A DNA stretch of 64,000 nt. Source: Bacteroidales bacterium (GTDB lineage Bacteria > Bacteroidota > Bacteroidia > Bacteroidales > F082). The position numbers were made by a program, and so were the translations under genes. The stretch spans positions 1 through 64,000 of the forward strand of contig JAFGXS010000082.1 of assembly GCA_016936505.1 (NCBI GenBank), in the 5' to 3' direction. Of this stretch, positions 44,992-53,876 are shown piece by piece (position 1 is the stretch's first letter; each line of letters starts with the position of its first letter). Under the pieces are notes generated by a model, which did not search any database, had not been told where the DNA came from, and saw nothing but the letters and a program-made list of their open reading frames with translations.

Positions 44992-45993
44992 ATGAAAAAA
45001 ACTCTACTCTTACTAATCCTTACATTGTTTGTTTTCTCGGCTTGTAGCCAGTTGGGAAACAAAAGCAAAAAAACTATTGGAAAATACACATTGGTAATAC
45101 ATGGAGGTGCAGGTTATATAGACAAAAATAATATGCCCGACTCTATTGCCCGGAAATATAAAGATAAACTGCAACAAGTACTAGACAGCGGTACTTATAT
45201 ATTAAAAAATGGCGGTACAGCCCTCGATGCGGTAACCAAATGTATCACCATGATGGAAAACTCACCATTGTTCAATGCCGGAAAAGGAGCTGTTTTCAAT
45301 GCCGAAGGAATCAACGAAATGGATGCTTCCATTATGGACGGTTCTAACCTTATGGCCGGTGCCGTTGCCAATGTACACACCATTAAAAATCCTATTTTGG
45401 CTGCTCGCGCTGTTATGGAACATACGCCACACGTTTTGCTCATTACAAAAGGTGCCGAAGATTTTGCAAAGAATCAGGGGCTTGAGATTGTTGACCCTTC
45501 ATATTTTTTTACAGAAAGCCGCTGGAAATCATATGTGAGAGTAAAAGAACAAAAAGAACAGGGTGAAAAACACGGAACCGTTGGCGCCGCCGCATTGGAT
45601 AGGCATGGAAATCTGGCAGCCGGAACATCTACAGGTGGAATGACTTACAAAATGCCCGGGCGTGTTGGCGACTCTCCCATTATTGGAGCCGGCACTTATG
45701 CCGATAATGCCAGCTGCGCAGTTTCCTGCACCGGGCATGGAGAATTCTTTATCCGCGATGTGGTTGCCTACGATATTGGTGCTCTGATGAAATACAACCA
45801 ACTTAGTTTAAAAGAAGCAGCCAACTATATTGTGCTTGATAAGCTTAAAAAACAAAAAGCCGATGGAGGGATCATTGCTGTTGACAGGTTCGGTAATTTT
45901 GCCCTTACATTTAATACATCTGGAATGTTTAGAGGATTTGCTACTTCAGACGGGTTTCACGGAGTTTATATTTTTAAAGATCACAAAGAATGA
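44992..45993 (+). CDS. Isoaspartyl peptidase / L-asparaginase (lipoprotein)
   Basis: Ntn-hydrolase of 333 residues that cleaves isoaspartyl dipeptides and/or asparagine after self-processing. A lipoprotein signal peptide (LFVFSACSQ, modified Cys at about residue 18) places it at the periplasmic side. The autocleavage site is HGTVGAAALD, with the Thr nucleophile of the beta chain. GGAGYIDK and GNLAAGTSTGGMTYK match the family. The gene overlaps glsA by 4 bp (ATGA). Plant-type asparaginase and glycosylasparaginase share the fold, but no extra domain is present. Confidence 0.92.
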   Translation: MKKTLLLLILTLFVFSACSQLGNKSKKTIGKYTLVIHGGAGYIDKNNMPDSIARKYKDKLQQVLDSGTYILKNGGTALDAVTKCITMMENSPLFNAGKGAVFNAEGINEMDASIMDGSNLMAGAVANVHTIKNPILAARAVMEHTPHVLLITKGAEDFAKNQGLEIVDPSYFFTESRWKSYVRVKEQKEQGEKHGTVGAAALDRHGNLAAGTSTGGMTYKMPGRVGDSPIIGAGTYADNASCAVSCTGHGEFFIRDVVAYDIGALMKYNQLSLKEAANYIVLDKLKKQKADGGIIAVDRFGNFALTFNTSGMFRGFATSDGFHGVYIFKDHKE

Positions 45994-46910
45994 GCATCAA
46001 CTATCAGCAGATTTTAAACGAAATTGTTGAAGAAACACAATACTTAACCGGAAAAGGAAAAGTAGCTGATTATATTCCTGAGCTGGCTAAAGTATCGCCC
46101 AACCAGTTTGGTATTTTCCTGCAAATGATGGATGGCAGCTCATATCATGTTGGAGCTGCACACACGCAATTTGCCATTCAAAGCATCTCAAAAGTATTTT
46201 CATTGAGCCTGGCAGTTTCTTTGTTGGGAGAAAAAGTTTGGGAACGCGTAGATGTTGAACCTTCGGGAACCGCGTTCAACTCATTGTTACAACTGGAATA
46301 TGAAAAAGGAATTCCCAGAAACCCTTTCATTAATGCCGGGGCATTAGTTGTAATAGACATGCTTATTTCTGAACTGAAAAAACCGAAAGAAGATTTGATG
46401 GATTATATCAGAATGTTGGCAGGAAAAAATGAGGTTCATATCAACAAAAAGGTAGCACATTCCGAAAAACAACACGGATTTAGAAATGCTGCTGTTGCGA
46501 ACCTGCTCAAAGATTTTGGTAATATTCACAATAAAGTGGAGGATGTTCTGGATTTGTATTTCGATATGTGTTCCATTGAAATGAATTGTGCAGAGCTGTC
46601 GCAAACTTTCAAAATGTTCGCAAACCACGGTGTACTTCCCGGAACTGAAAAACAAATTCTAACACGCAGTCAGACCAAACGCCAAAACGCTTTAATGCAA
46701 AGTTGTGGCTTTTATGATGAGTCGGGAGAGTTTACTTTTACGGTTGGCCTTCCGGGAAAAAGTGGTGTGGGTGGAGGCATTGTAGCGCTTTTTCCAGAGC
46801 AATTTACCATTACCGTTTGGAGCCCGTTGTTGAATGAAAAAGGAAATTCCATCAAAGGGATGAAAGCGTTGGAACTGTTCACAACCAAATCTGAGCTTTC
46901 ACTATTTTAA
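45990..46910 (+). CDS. glsA: Glutaminase
   Basis: Serine-dependent glutaminase (beta-lactamase-like fold) that hydrolyses glutamine to glutamate and ammonia in the cytoplasm. The Ser-Lys motif is FAIQSISKVFSL. RNPFINAGALVV and GGGIVALFP are also family motifs. The length of 306 residues is normal. Overlapped by the asparaginase gene and followed 3 bp later by the phosphodiesterase gene; the pair shows the operon handles amide nitrogen. Confidence 0.95.
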   Translation: MSINYQQILNEIVEETQYLTGKGKVADYIPELAKVSPNQFGIFLQMMDGSSYHVGAAHTQFAIQSISKVFSLSLAVSLLGEKVWERVDVEPSGTAFNSLLQLEYEKGIPRNPFINAGALVVIDMLISELKKPKEDLMDYIRMLAGKNEVHINKKVAHSEKQHGFRNAAVANLLKDFGNIHNKVEDVLDLYFDMCSIEMNCAELSQTFKMFANHGVLPGTEKQILTRSQTKRQNALMQSCGFYDESGEFTFTVGLPGKSGVGGGIVALFPEQFTITVWSPLLNEKGNSIKGMKALELFTTKSELSLF

Positions 46911-46913
46911 AAT

Positions 46914-47594
46914 ATGCTCATCGTTGCACATAGAGGTGCCAGCGGCACACAGCCTGAAAATACACTGGCTTCATTTCAAAAAGCATTGGATGCAGATGCT
47001 ACAGCCATTGAACTGGATGTTCATGTTTGCCGCAGCGGAGAACTGGTGGTCATCCACGACGAAACTGTAAACCGAACCACAAACGGCAAAGGAAAGGTTG
47101 CTGACTTAACACTTGCTGAGCTTCAAAACCTGGATGCCGGAAATGGAGAAAAAATCCCCACTCTGCAGGAAGTGTTTGATCTGGTTCAGGGCAAAGCACA
47201 AATTAACATCGAACTGAAAGGTAAACATACGGCTAAACCCGTAGCAGATCTTATTCGGCAAAATAGTATCGAAAATATCTGGCACACGGAAGACTTTCTG
47301 ATCTCTTCTTTTAACCACAAAGAGCTGAAACGCTTTCACAAACTCTTACCCGAGGTGCGTATTGGTATTTTATACAATTATCGGCCTTTCTTTTTCAGAA
47401 CCAAAGCAAGAAAGCTCAATGCTTTTTCTATCAATCTGTCTACAAAAGTTGTCAAAGCTAAACGGGTGGAACGCATCCATAAAAACGGACAACAGGTGTG
47501 GGTGTACACGGTAAACGACCATCAAACTTTTGAGCGGGTTTCCGACACAGGAACCGATGCCGTGTTTACTAACTTTCCGGAGCAATTTGTTTAA
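46914..47594 (+). CDS. Glycerophosphodiester phosphodiesterase
   Basis: Cytoplasmic GDPD of 226 residues that releases glycerol-3-phosphate from glycerophosphodiesters such as deacylated phospholipids. The catalytic motif is IVAHRGASGTQPENTLASF at the N terminus, with the general-base His again in VIHDETVNRTTNGKG. The C terminus has VWVYTVNDHQTFERV and TDAVFTNFPE, normal for the family. Glycerol kinase and GlpD are encoded just downstream on the other strand, so glycerol phosphate metabolism spans the repeat array. Confidence 0.93.
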   Translation: MLIVAHRGASGTQPENTLASFQKALDADATAIELDVHVCRSGELVVIHDETVNRTTNGKGKVADLTLAELQNLDAGNGEKIPTLQEVFDLVQGKAQINIELKGKHTAKPVADLIRQNSIENIWHTEDFLISSFNHKELKRFHKLLPEVRIGILYNYRPFFFRTKARKLNAFSINLSTKVVKAKRVERIHKNGQQVWVYTVNDHQTFERVSDTGTDAVFTNFPEQFV

Positions 47595-47719
47595 ACAATA
47601 TTTTTTCCGGGCGATGCTTTGGCCATTCTGAATACAACAAAGGTTCAGAAAAGCGTGTCCGGATTACAAAAGAAAACAGCATTGACAAAATAATAAATGG
47701 CAGTCAGGAAAAAAACTTA

Positions 47720-48013
47720 TTGAAACCTCTCAGCAAACTGTTGGAACAAGTTAGACAATTGTTGGCGCCATAAAATGAAGTGTTGGAAGCCATCAGTCAG
47801 CTATTGGAAACGATTTGTGAACCGTTGGAGCCTTTCAGGATGTTGTTGGGTTCATTTAGCCAACTATTGGATACATTCAGAAAACCTTTGGTTATATTGA
47901 GAAGATGTTTGGACACATTGAGAAGACCCTTGGAACCATTCAATGCTTGTTTGGGGATATTGAGAAGAGAATTAGACGTATTCAGTATTTGTTTGGACAA
48001 CGTCAGTGAACAG
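47720..48013. repeat. 21-bp degenerate tandem repeat array, 14 units
   Basis: Fourteen consecutive units with exact 21-nt spacing begin at 47720, 47741, 47762, 47783, 47804, 47825, 47846, 47867, 47888, 47909, 47930, 47951, 47972 and 47993. Consensus is TTGGANNCATTNAG plus seven variable bases. TTGG is kept in 12 of 14 units, AG at positions 13-14 in 11, and T at position 11 in 13. The array lies in the gap between convergent operons (47595-48046); the 125 bp before it show no gene. Both strands have open stretches because 21 is a multiple of three, giving heptad-like peptides, but a TAA at 47771 interrupts the plus frame inside the array. Non-coding architecture or a decayed coiled-coil gene are both possible. 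Confidence 0.9.
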
Positions 48014-48046
48014 CCAACAAATTTTACACCCACCTTGCCCATTCAA

Positions 48047-49528
48047 TCAATACGCTCCATTCAAGGTCTGCACTACTTTTTTCCATTCTTCCAGTAAAGG
48101 CTGAACTTCCGTATTCTTTTGTTGGGGAGTAAACGTTCTTTCAACAGCCCATTGCTTTTCAATTTCTTCCACACCGGACCAAAAACCGGTGTGTAAACCG
48201 GCAAAGTAAGCTGCTCCCAGCGAAGTACTCTCCACCACCTTTGGCCTTTGTACAGCGGTTTGCAAAATATCAGACTGAAACTGCATCAGCAAATTGTTGG
48301 CAGCAGCACCGCCATCCACCCGTAAGGTGTCTATGGGAAAACCGGCATCCTGTTCCATGGCTTTCAACACATCGTAGCTTTGAAAAGCAATAGATTCCAA
48401 TGCTGCCCGCATAATGTGTGCTTTGGTACTGCCCCTACTCAGTCCGTAAATTAACCCGCGGGCATCAGGATTCCAGTAAGGTGCTCCCAAACCCGTAAAG
48501 GCCGGTACAAAATAAACTCCTCCATTATCTTCAACAGAGTAAGCCAGGCGCTCACTTTCTGACGAATCAGCAATAAACTGCAAACCGTCGCGTAACCACT
48601 GTACAACAGCACCTCCTACAAAAACACTGCCCTCCAGCGCATAAGTTGTTTCTTCGTTCAGTTTCCATCCCACTGTTGTAAGTAGCCGATGACTGGATAA
48701 TACCGGTTCTGAACCCGTATTCAGCATAATGAAACATCCTGTCCCATAGGTATTCTTCACCATTCCTTTATGAATACACATTTGCCCGAACAAAGCAGCC
48801 TGTTGATCGCCAGCAACACCTGTAACCGGAATGTTTCCAGAGAGCACCGATGTTTCAGTAAATAAACTGCTGTTGGAACGTACCTCAGGCAACAAAGAAG
48901 CTGGAATATTAAAAATTTTCAACAACTCTTCGTCCCACTGCAATGTATAAATATTAAAAAGCAGAGTTCTGGAAGCATTGGAAACATCAGTCAAATGCAC
49001 TTTTCCTCCGGATAGATTCCACATCAGCCAGGTATCAACGGTTCCAAAAGCCAATTCTCCTTTTTGAGCCATCTTTCGCATTCCGGGCACATTATCCAAA
49101 ATCCAGCTAATCTTGGTTCCCGAAAAATAGGCATCAATCTCCAATCCGGTTTTTTTACGAACCAGCTCTGCATACCCTTCCTTTTTCAGTCCGTTACAAA
49201 ATAGTGAAGTACGACGATCCTGCCACACAATTGCCCTGTAAACAGGTTTTCCGGTTTTACGCTCCCAAACAATTGTGGTTTCCCGTTGATTGGTGATTCC
49301 AATAGAATCTATCTGGCTGTAGCCAACACCAGACTTCTCCAGCACTTGCCTTGCCACCTCCAGTTGCGACTGATAAATTTCTTGAGCATCGTGTTCCACA
49401 TAACCCGGTTTTGGAAAATACTGGGTAAATTCTTTTTGGGCTATGCCACAAATATTTCCAGAAACATCATATAGTATGGCTCTGGAACTTGTGGTTCCCT
49501 GGTCAAGCGCAAGTATGTATTTTTTCAT
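48047..49528 (-). CDS. glpK: Glycerol kinase
   Basis: Phosphorylates glycerol with ATP. FGGY-family motifs include ALDQGTTSSRAILYD at the N terminus, the GVAGDQQAALFGQ loop and GGAAANNLLMQFQ in the C-terminal half. The 493-residue length is normal. Its ATG overlaps the glpD stop by 4 bp, so glpD and glpK are co-translated. It ends just beyond the 21-bp repeat array. No glycerol facilitator gene is nearby. Confidence 0.96.
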   Translation of the reverse strand: MKKYILALDQGTTSSRAILYDVSGNICGIAQKEFTQYFPKPGYVEHDAQEIYQSQLEVARQVLEKSGVGYSQIDSIGITNQRETTIVWERKTGKPVYRAIVWQDRRTSLFCNGLKKEGYAELVRKKTGLEIDAYFSGTKISWILDNVPGMRKMAQKGELAFGTVDTWLMWNLSGGKVHLTDVSNASRTLLFNIYTLQWDEELLKIFNIPASLLPEVRSNSSLFTETSVLSGNIPVTGVAGDQQAALFGQMCIHKGMVKNTYGTGCFIMLNTGSEPVLSSHRLLTTVGWKLNEETTYALEGSVFVGGAVVQWLRDGLQFIADSSESERLAYSVEDNGGVYFVPAFTGLGAPYWNPDARGLIYGLSRGSTKAHIMRAALESIAFQSYDVLKAMEQDAGFPIDTLRVDGGAAANNLLMQFQSDILQTAVQRPKVVESTSLGAAYFAGLHTGFWSGVEEIEKQWAVERTFTPQQKNTEVQPLLEEWKKVVQTLNGAY

Positions 49529-51105
49529 GATCCGGCAATTTCATCATTTAAAATATATTCATTGGCCAGTAAAGTATAAGCCTCAACCTGCTCTTTCTGC
49601 CAACGACGACGTGTTCCAAGTTGTTCGGCCATAATTTTTGCCACAAGGGGTGCTATTTTAATACTTTCTCTTGCATCCAGTAACAAAAACCGTGTTCTTC
49701 GGGCCAAAAAATCTTCTACCGTTCTGGCCATCTCATACTGTACAGCCCAAACCACCTGAGCTTTAACGTAAGGATAATTTTCGCTCAGCTTTTCTCCCAA
49801 ACTATGATCCTTAACAATAAGGTCTTTAATCTTAGGAGCATCAGAACCGTAATAATGCAGAGGATCATTTATATTGACATTCTTAACATAACCGTGAATG
49901 GGCATATTGGCTGTAACAGACTCTTTTACATCCATACCTGCGACCAAAATAGCTTTATCAAGTGTATCTTCTCCCATTTTTCGGTAAGTTGTCCATTTCC
50001 CACCAATAATATTGACCAGTCCCGACGGTGAAACTGTTACTTTGTGGCTACGGGAAATTTCTTTGGTTTTCTCACCCTCTTCTCCGGGAGCTGCCAACGG
50101 ACGTAATCCGGCATATACACTCAGCACATCGCTGCGCTTGGGCTGATAGGTCAGATATTGGCCTGCTGTGCTCAGAATAAAATCTATTTCTTCTTTCAAT
50201 GCACGAGGTTCCAGTGAAATGTCTTCCATTAAAGTATCAGTGGTACCAACTATTACCTTTCCGTGCCATGGAACAGCAAACAATACGCGACCGTCTGAGG
50301 TTTTGGGAATCATAATAGCCGATTCGCCCTGAAGAAACTTTTTTTCCAGAATGATGTGCACTCCCTGCGACGGAACAATTGTTTTACGGGCATTCGGTTC
50401 ATCCATTCTAATCACTTCATCAGCAAAAACACCTGTGGCATTAATAACAACTCTGGCCGACAATTCATACGATTCACCCGATTCCTGATCATGAACTGTA
50501 ACACCTGAAATAAATCCATGCTCATCTTTTATTAAACCAACCACTTTCATATAATTGATGGCAACACCATCATTATCTTCCAGTGTTTGGGCAAGGTTCA
50601 CAGCCAGACGGGCATCGTCAAACTGTCCGTCATAATAAACCACACCGCCGTTCAGTCCTTTTTTCTTTAGATTAGGGATACACTGCATCACTTCTTTAGT
50701 GCTGATGTGCTCAGAAGGTCCCAGCCCCAGTTTACCAGACATCATATCATATACTTTTAAACCCAGTGTATAAAATGGGCCTCCCCACCAATCATAATTG
50801 GGAATAATGAAAGACTGGTTACGCACCAGGTGGGGTGCATTTTGTCTTAAAAGGCCTCTTTCCTTAAGAGCTTCAAGTACCAGTGACACATCTCCTTGCG
50901 CCAGGTAACGCACCCCTCCATGAACCAATTTTGTGCTCCTGCTGGATGTTCCTTTAGCAAAATCATGTTGCTCGAGCAGAAGAGTTTTAAGTCCGCGGGT
51001 AGCCGACTCCACTCCGCAACCTAAACCCGTTGCTCCGCCCCCAATAACGATCACATCCCAGGGTTGGCCTAGTTTTATTTTTTCGAGATTTGTATTTCTG
51101 TTCAT
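49525..51105 (-). CDS. glpD: Glycerol-3-phosphate dehydrogenase (aerobic-type, FAD)
   Basis: Membrane-associated FAD enzyme that oxidises glycerol-3-phosphate to dihydroxyacetone phosphate and reduces the quinone pool. The FAD motif VIGGGATGLGCG is at about residue 20, and the GTSSRSTKLVHGGVRYL segment is family-specific. Start at 51105 follows from the position of the FAD motif; the longer frame to 51153 adds an unrelated N terminus. The 526-residue length fits. It heads the glpD-glpK operon. Confidence 0.95.
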   Translation of the reverse strand: MNRNTNLEKIKLGQPWDVIVIGGGATGLGCGVESATRGLKTLLLEQHDFAKGTSSRSTKLVHGGVRYLAQGDVSLVLEALKERGLLRQNAPHLVRNQSFIIPNYDWWGGPFYTLGLKVYDMMSGKLGLGPSEHISTKEVMQCIPNLKKKGLNGGVVYYDGQFDDARLAVNLAQTLEDNDGVAINYMKVVGLIKDEHGFISGVTVHDQESGESYELSARVVINATGVFADEVIRMDEPNARKTIVPSQGVHIILEKKFLQGESAIMIPKTSDGRVLFAVPWHGKVIVGTTDTLMEDISLEPRALKEEIDFILSTAGQYLTYQPKRSDVLSVYAGLRPLAAPGEEGEKTKEISRSHKVTVSPSGLVNIIGGKWTTYRKMGEDTLDKAILVAGMDVKESVTANMPIHGYVKNVNINDPLHYYGSDAPKIKDLIVKDHSLGEKLSENYPYVKAQVVWAVQYEMARTVEDFLARRTRFLLLDARESIKIAPLVAKIMAEQLGTRRRWQKEQVEAYTLLANEYILNDEIAGS

Positions 51106-51187
51106 GGAATAAGGGTTTGAAAAGAGTAAATTTAAACAATTATCCCTTATCAAAAAGCCAAAAAATAAGCAGGAAAAATTCGGAACT

Positions 51188-51739
51188 TTACTGATCTGAA
51201 TCCGATAAATGGAAAAAACTGAAGTTTACTTTACCATATTTTCTGTGTTGAGAAAAATAGGGAGATGTTTCAAAATTGACAGATATTGGATGTTCGATTA
51301 CAAACCATCCATCAGGGTTTAAAAAGTTGTTGTTGAATATAAGTTGGGGGATCTCGTGAAACTTATCTAAATCGTAAGGAGGATCAGCAAAGATCAGGTC
51401 ATATTTTCTAAACGATGGTCGGGACAATAATTTGAACACATCAGACTGCACAACCTGTAATGTGTTCATCTCTAAATCCTGACTTGCTTTTTTAATCCAT
51501 TGCACGCAGTTTCTGTTCTGATCCACAGCCGTTACCTGTGAACTACCTCTCGAAATCATTTCCAGAGCAATGGAACCGGTTCCTGAAAACAAATCAAGAG
51601 CAGCTGTGTGTTCCCAGTCGATCCAATGCTCAAGTATATTAAACAAGGCTTCTTTTGCCATGTCTGTTGTAGGCCTGACCGGAAGATTATTGGGAGGATG
51701 CAGCTGTCTGCGCTTATGTGAACCGCCTATAATTCGCAT
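51188..51739 (-). CDS. rsmD: 16S rRNA (guanine966-N2)-methyltransferase
   Basis: SAM-dependent enzyme that methylates G966 of 16S rRNA. Begins MRIIGGSHKRRQL, contains the RPTTDMAKEALFNIL segment, the SAM loop DLFSGTGSIALE and the catalytic LIFADPPYD motif. The 183 residues match RsmD. It overlaps the DUF3822 gene by 13 bp, an arrangement common in Bacteroidota. Confidence 0.95.
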   Translation of the reverse strand: MRIIGGSHKRRQLHPPNNLPVRPTTDMAKEALFNILEHWIDWEHTAALDLFSGTGSIALEMISRGSSQVTAVDQNRNCVQWIKKASQDLEMNTLQVVQSDVFKLLSRPSFRKYDLIFADPPYDLDKFHEIPQLIFNNNFLNPDGWFVIEHPISVNFETSPYFSQHRKYGKVNFSFFHLSDSDQ

Positions 51740-52599
51740 TGCAGAACATTGTACAGTGTATAAAATTTATGATGCAGCACATTGTCCAGAGAGTGTGAAT
51801 ACTGAAGGTTTTCATTTTTCTGGATAAACTCACTATTCCTGATATACCGGTATATCATTTCGTATTTGGCATCACTTTTATCCAGATCACCCATCATGAT
51901 TAAATGTACTGTTTCAGGATTCAGTGAAAGGTGTTCGATTGCTGAGAGCAGGAAATAAATAAAATCTTCCTGAGTATGGTACGTAAAGTTATTGTAGTAA
52001 TAGAGTTTATTGTCTTTGAATAACACCAAATCAAAATTATCCGCATGAACATCCAAAAACAGATGGTGAATATCGAGTTTGTTCTTAAACCCAACCATCA
52101 GACTTTCTATCAATCCTGTGGAATAATGACAAATTTGAGCATTGGCCCAAAAATCCTTTACTTTTTCAGCCACCGGATTTGCCAAATAATAAACATTGGC
52201 CGTTTCTACATTCTTCAGTTGATCGAATACAATGCGATGATCTTCTTTAAACGGTTGATTAAAGCCCAGATAAAGATTCTTGTTTTTCTTATCAAACAAA
52301 GGCAGAGGAATCAGTGTGCTGTAATTATTTTGTGTAAGGAAAATAAGCTTTTGATATGGATAAGCAAACCATCCTGCCTGGTTCAAGATTAAGTCAAACA
52401 ACATGGGAATATCAGCAGGTTGTTTTTTTTCACCAAAACGATAGGACTGAAGTCCGATTACCTTGTTTTTTTCAGGATGGAATATAACAAAAGTAAGGCC
52501 ATGCAAATTCAATTGCATGGCCATAGTATACATTCTTGTGTTGTTGTCTTTAAAAGACTTGTCCAAGAAACTGATATGTGGTTTTATGCTTAAAGGCAT
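51727..52599 (-). CDS. DUF3822 family protein
   Basis: The 290-residue soluble protein of a Bacteroidota family (DUF3822) is typically found next to rsmD. It has an actin/hexokinase-like feel: two similar halves with LHGLTFVIFHPEKNKVIGL in the first and LFLDVHADNFDLVLFKDNKLYYY in the second, as in pilus assembly ATPase-fold proteins, though no ATP motifs are obvious. Function not established. Overlap with rsmD implies co-translation. Confidence 0.85.
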   Translation of the reverse strand: MPLSIKPHISFLDKSFKDNNTRMYTMAMQLNLHGLTFVIFHPEKNKVIGLQSYRFGEKKQPADIPMLFDLILNQAGWFAYPYQKLIFLTQNNYSTLIPLPLFDKKNKNLYLGFNQPFKEDHRIVFDQLKNVETANVYYLANPVAEKVKDFWANAQICHYSTGLIESLMVGFKNKLDIHHLFLDVHADNFDLVLFKDNKLYYYNNFTYHTQEDFIYFLLSAIEHLSLNPETVHLIMMGDLDKSDAKYEMIYRYIRNSEFIQKNENLQYSHSLDNVLHHKFYTLYNVLQCEL

Positions 52600-52610
52600 A
52601 ACGGGAATAA

Positions 52611-53210
52611 TTATTCCCAGTTACCATCAGTTGATGGTTCCTGCATAGAACCCACTTTCAGTCCGGGATATTTTTTCATTTCTTTTCTACTAGCAATCAG
52701 GTTCATTACGGTTTGTTCATCCATACCTTTCAGGAAAGCAGTGTAAGGAGCTTCAATCTGAAAGACATTAACATTTACACCTCCCCTGTTGATCACACCA
52801 GCTTTCAAGCTAAACTTCTCACCATTGGAGAAAGGGATTAAATCAATGTTTTTGTAGTTAAAGTTAGGTCTTTTGCCAAAAAGAGAATCGGCAACGCGAA
52901 CATAGCCTACAGTATCATTAATAGTACGACGGTAAGTGGTATCGGTTGGATCCGGAACCATTTTAACAACAGGAATTTCTGCTGTACCCATAAACTGGAT
53001 CAAAGTATCAAATGATCCGGTGTATTGGTTGTTCAACTGCCTGTAAATAGCTTCTGCTGAACGTAAGTCTTTTAAATACTGAATCACAACAGCTTCACGG
53101 GCATCTTTTTGTTTATTGAACCTTACGGGCTGCATAACACTGTCGTAAATCAGGTAAGCAAATACAATCGCAATGGCGATGAGGATAACTTGAAAAATTT
53201 TATATTTCAT
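52611..53210 (-). CDS. Single-pass membrane protein of unknown function
   Basis: The 199 residues begin with one N-terminal hydrophobic segment (residues 5-23), then a largely helical stretch with AVVIQYLKDLRSAEAIYR, which resembles the long helix of type IV pilin-like or pseudopilin proteins, then a beta-rich domain. The layout (short tail, TM, periplasmic part) suggests a membrane-anchored extracytoplasmic protein. It is 11 bp upstream of the DUF3822 gene and preceded by a TAAATTTG -7 element, so it starts the 53210-51188 unit. No family name is assigned. Confidence 0.7.
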   Translation of the reverse strand: MKYKIFQVILIAIAIVFAYLIYDSVMQPVRFNKQKDAREAVVIQYLKDLRSAEAIYRQLNNQYTGSFDTLIQFMGTAEIPVVKMVPDPTDTTYRRTINDTVGYVRVADSLFGKRPNFNYKNIDLIPFSNGEKFSLKAGVINRGGVNVNVFQIEAPYTAFLKGMDEQTVMNLIASRKEMKKYPGLKVGSMQEPSTDGNWE

Positions 53211-53229
53211 GCTTCAATATTTTACCGGA

Positions 53230-53237
53230 CAAATTTA
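53230..53237 (-). promoter_or_regulatory. -7 element (TAAATTTG) for the DUF3822/rsmD unit
   Basis: Reverse-strand exact match to TAnnTTTG, 19 nt before the ATG at 53210. Confidence 0.5.
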
Positions 53238-53314
53238 TAATTTTTTATCATTAAAGAGGAAATTTGTTTTATTTATGCCTACTTTTTTCACATCAAAATA
53301 ACAAACCAACTTTT

Positions 53315-53764
53315 TTATAATGATTCATATGGCGGAATATTTTCCAAAAATAAGTAACTGTGATTCTGATAATCCATTTTACAGGCATAATGGGTCATGC
53401 CATTACTCACCATTAAATAATCCGCTTTAAGCACAAAATTGTAGGCTGCAATCTGATCAAAAACCTGCTGTGATATTTTAACCGAAGGGGCTTTAAATTC
53501 TATCAAAACCAAAGGCTGACCATTCGGAGTAAAAACTACAGCATCAAACCTTCGCGTCATGCTGTTTACCATGAGTTGTCGTTCAACACCTATTAAACTT
53601 TGAACAAATCCTTTTTCGTAAACCAGAAAATTGAGAAACTGCTGGCGCACTTCTTCCTCGGGGGTAAGTCTTACGAATTTCCTGCGAAAAACATCCAGCA
53701 CCTCCTTATCTCCTTTTTTATTCAACTGCATTCGCAAAGGATATTCCGGTAAGTTCAGTTGCAT
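53315..53764 (-). CDS. HsdR N-terminal-like (PD-(D/E)xK fold) protein
   Basis: The 149-residue protein matches the type I restriction HsdR N-terminal domain family in its core: VERQLMVNSMTRRFDAVVF followed by PLVLIEFKAPS, which supplies the Asp, Glu and Lys of a PD-(D/E)xK nuclease. The rest of a restriction enzyme is absent, and no methylase or specificity gene is nearby. Single-domain copies like this occur near holA in Bacteroidota and may act in DNA repair or replication; the role is not established. Confidence 0.8.
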   Translation of the reverse strand: MQLNLPEYPLRMQLNKKGDKEVLDVFRRKFVRLTPEEEVRQQFLNFLVYEKGFVQSLIGVERQLMVNSMTRRFDAVVFTPNGQPLVLIEFKAPSVKISQQVFDQIAAYNFVLKADYLMVSNGMTHYACKMDYQNHSYLFLENIPPYESL

Positions 53765-53854
53765 ATAATCAGTTTTTGTGTAAAAATAAAAAATTACTGA
53801 TCCGTTATTTTGATAAAATCGTTTAAAAATAAAAAGCCGAAGCTTACTTTATTG

Positions 53855-53862
53855 TAAATTTG
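53855..53862 (+). promoter_or_regulatory. -7 element (TAAATTTG) for the AMP nucleosidase/holA unit
   Basis: Exact TAnnTTTG match ending 14 nt before the ATG at 53877. Confidence 0.5.
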
Positions 53863-53876
53863 CGTGTAAAAAAATT

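Noticed and set aside
47720-48013. CRISPR array
   Set aside because: Units are contiguous, degenerate and 21 bp long with no unique spacers between conserved repeats, and no cas genes are present.
47780-48097. A 105-residue plus-strand frame (and an 81-residue minus-strand frame) across the repeat array as a protein gene
   Set aside because: The open frames follow from a 21-bp period with few stops. The plus frame is cut by TAA at 47771 inside the array, its start is GTG with no promoter or ribosome-binding site, and its end runs into glpK antisense.
53315-53764. Part of a restriction-modification or defence system
   Set aside because: Only an HsdR-N-like single domain is present, with no helicase, methylase or specificity gene, and the locus matches a housekeeping neighbourhood near holA.
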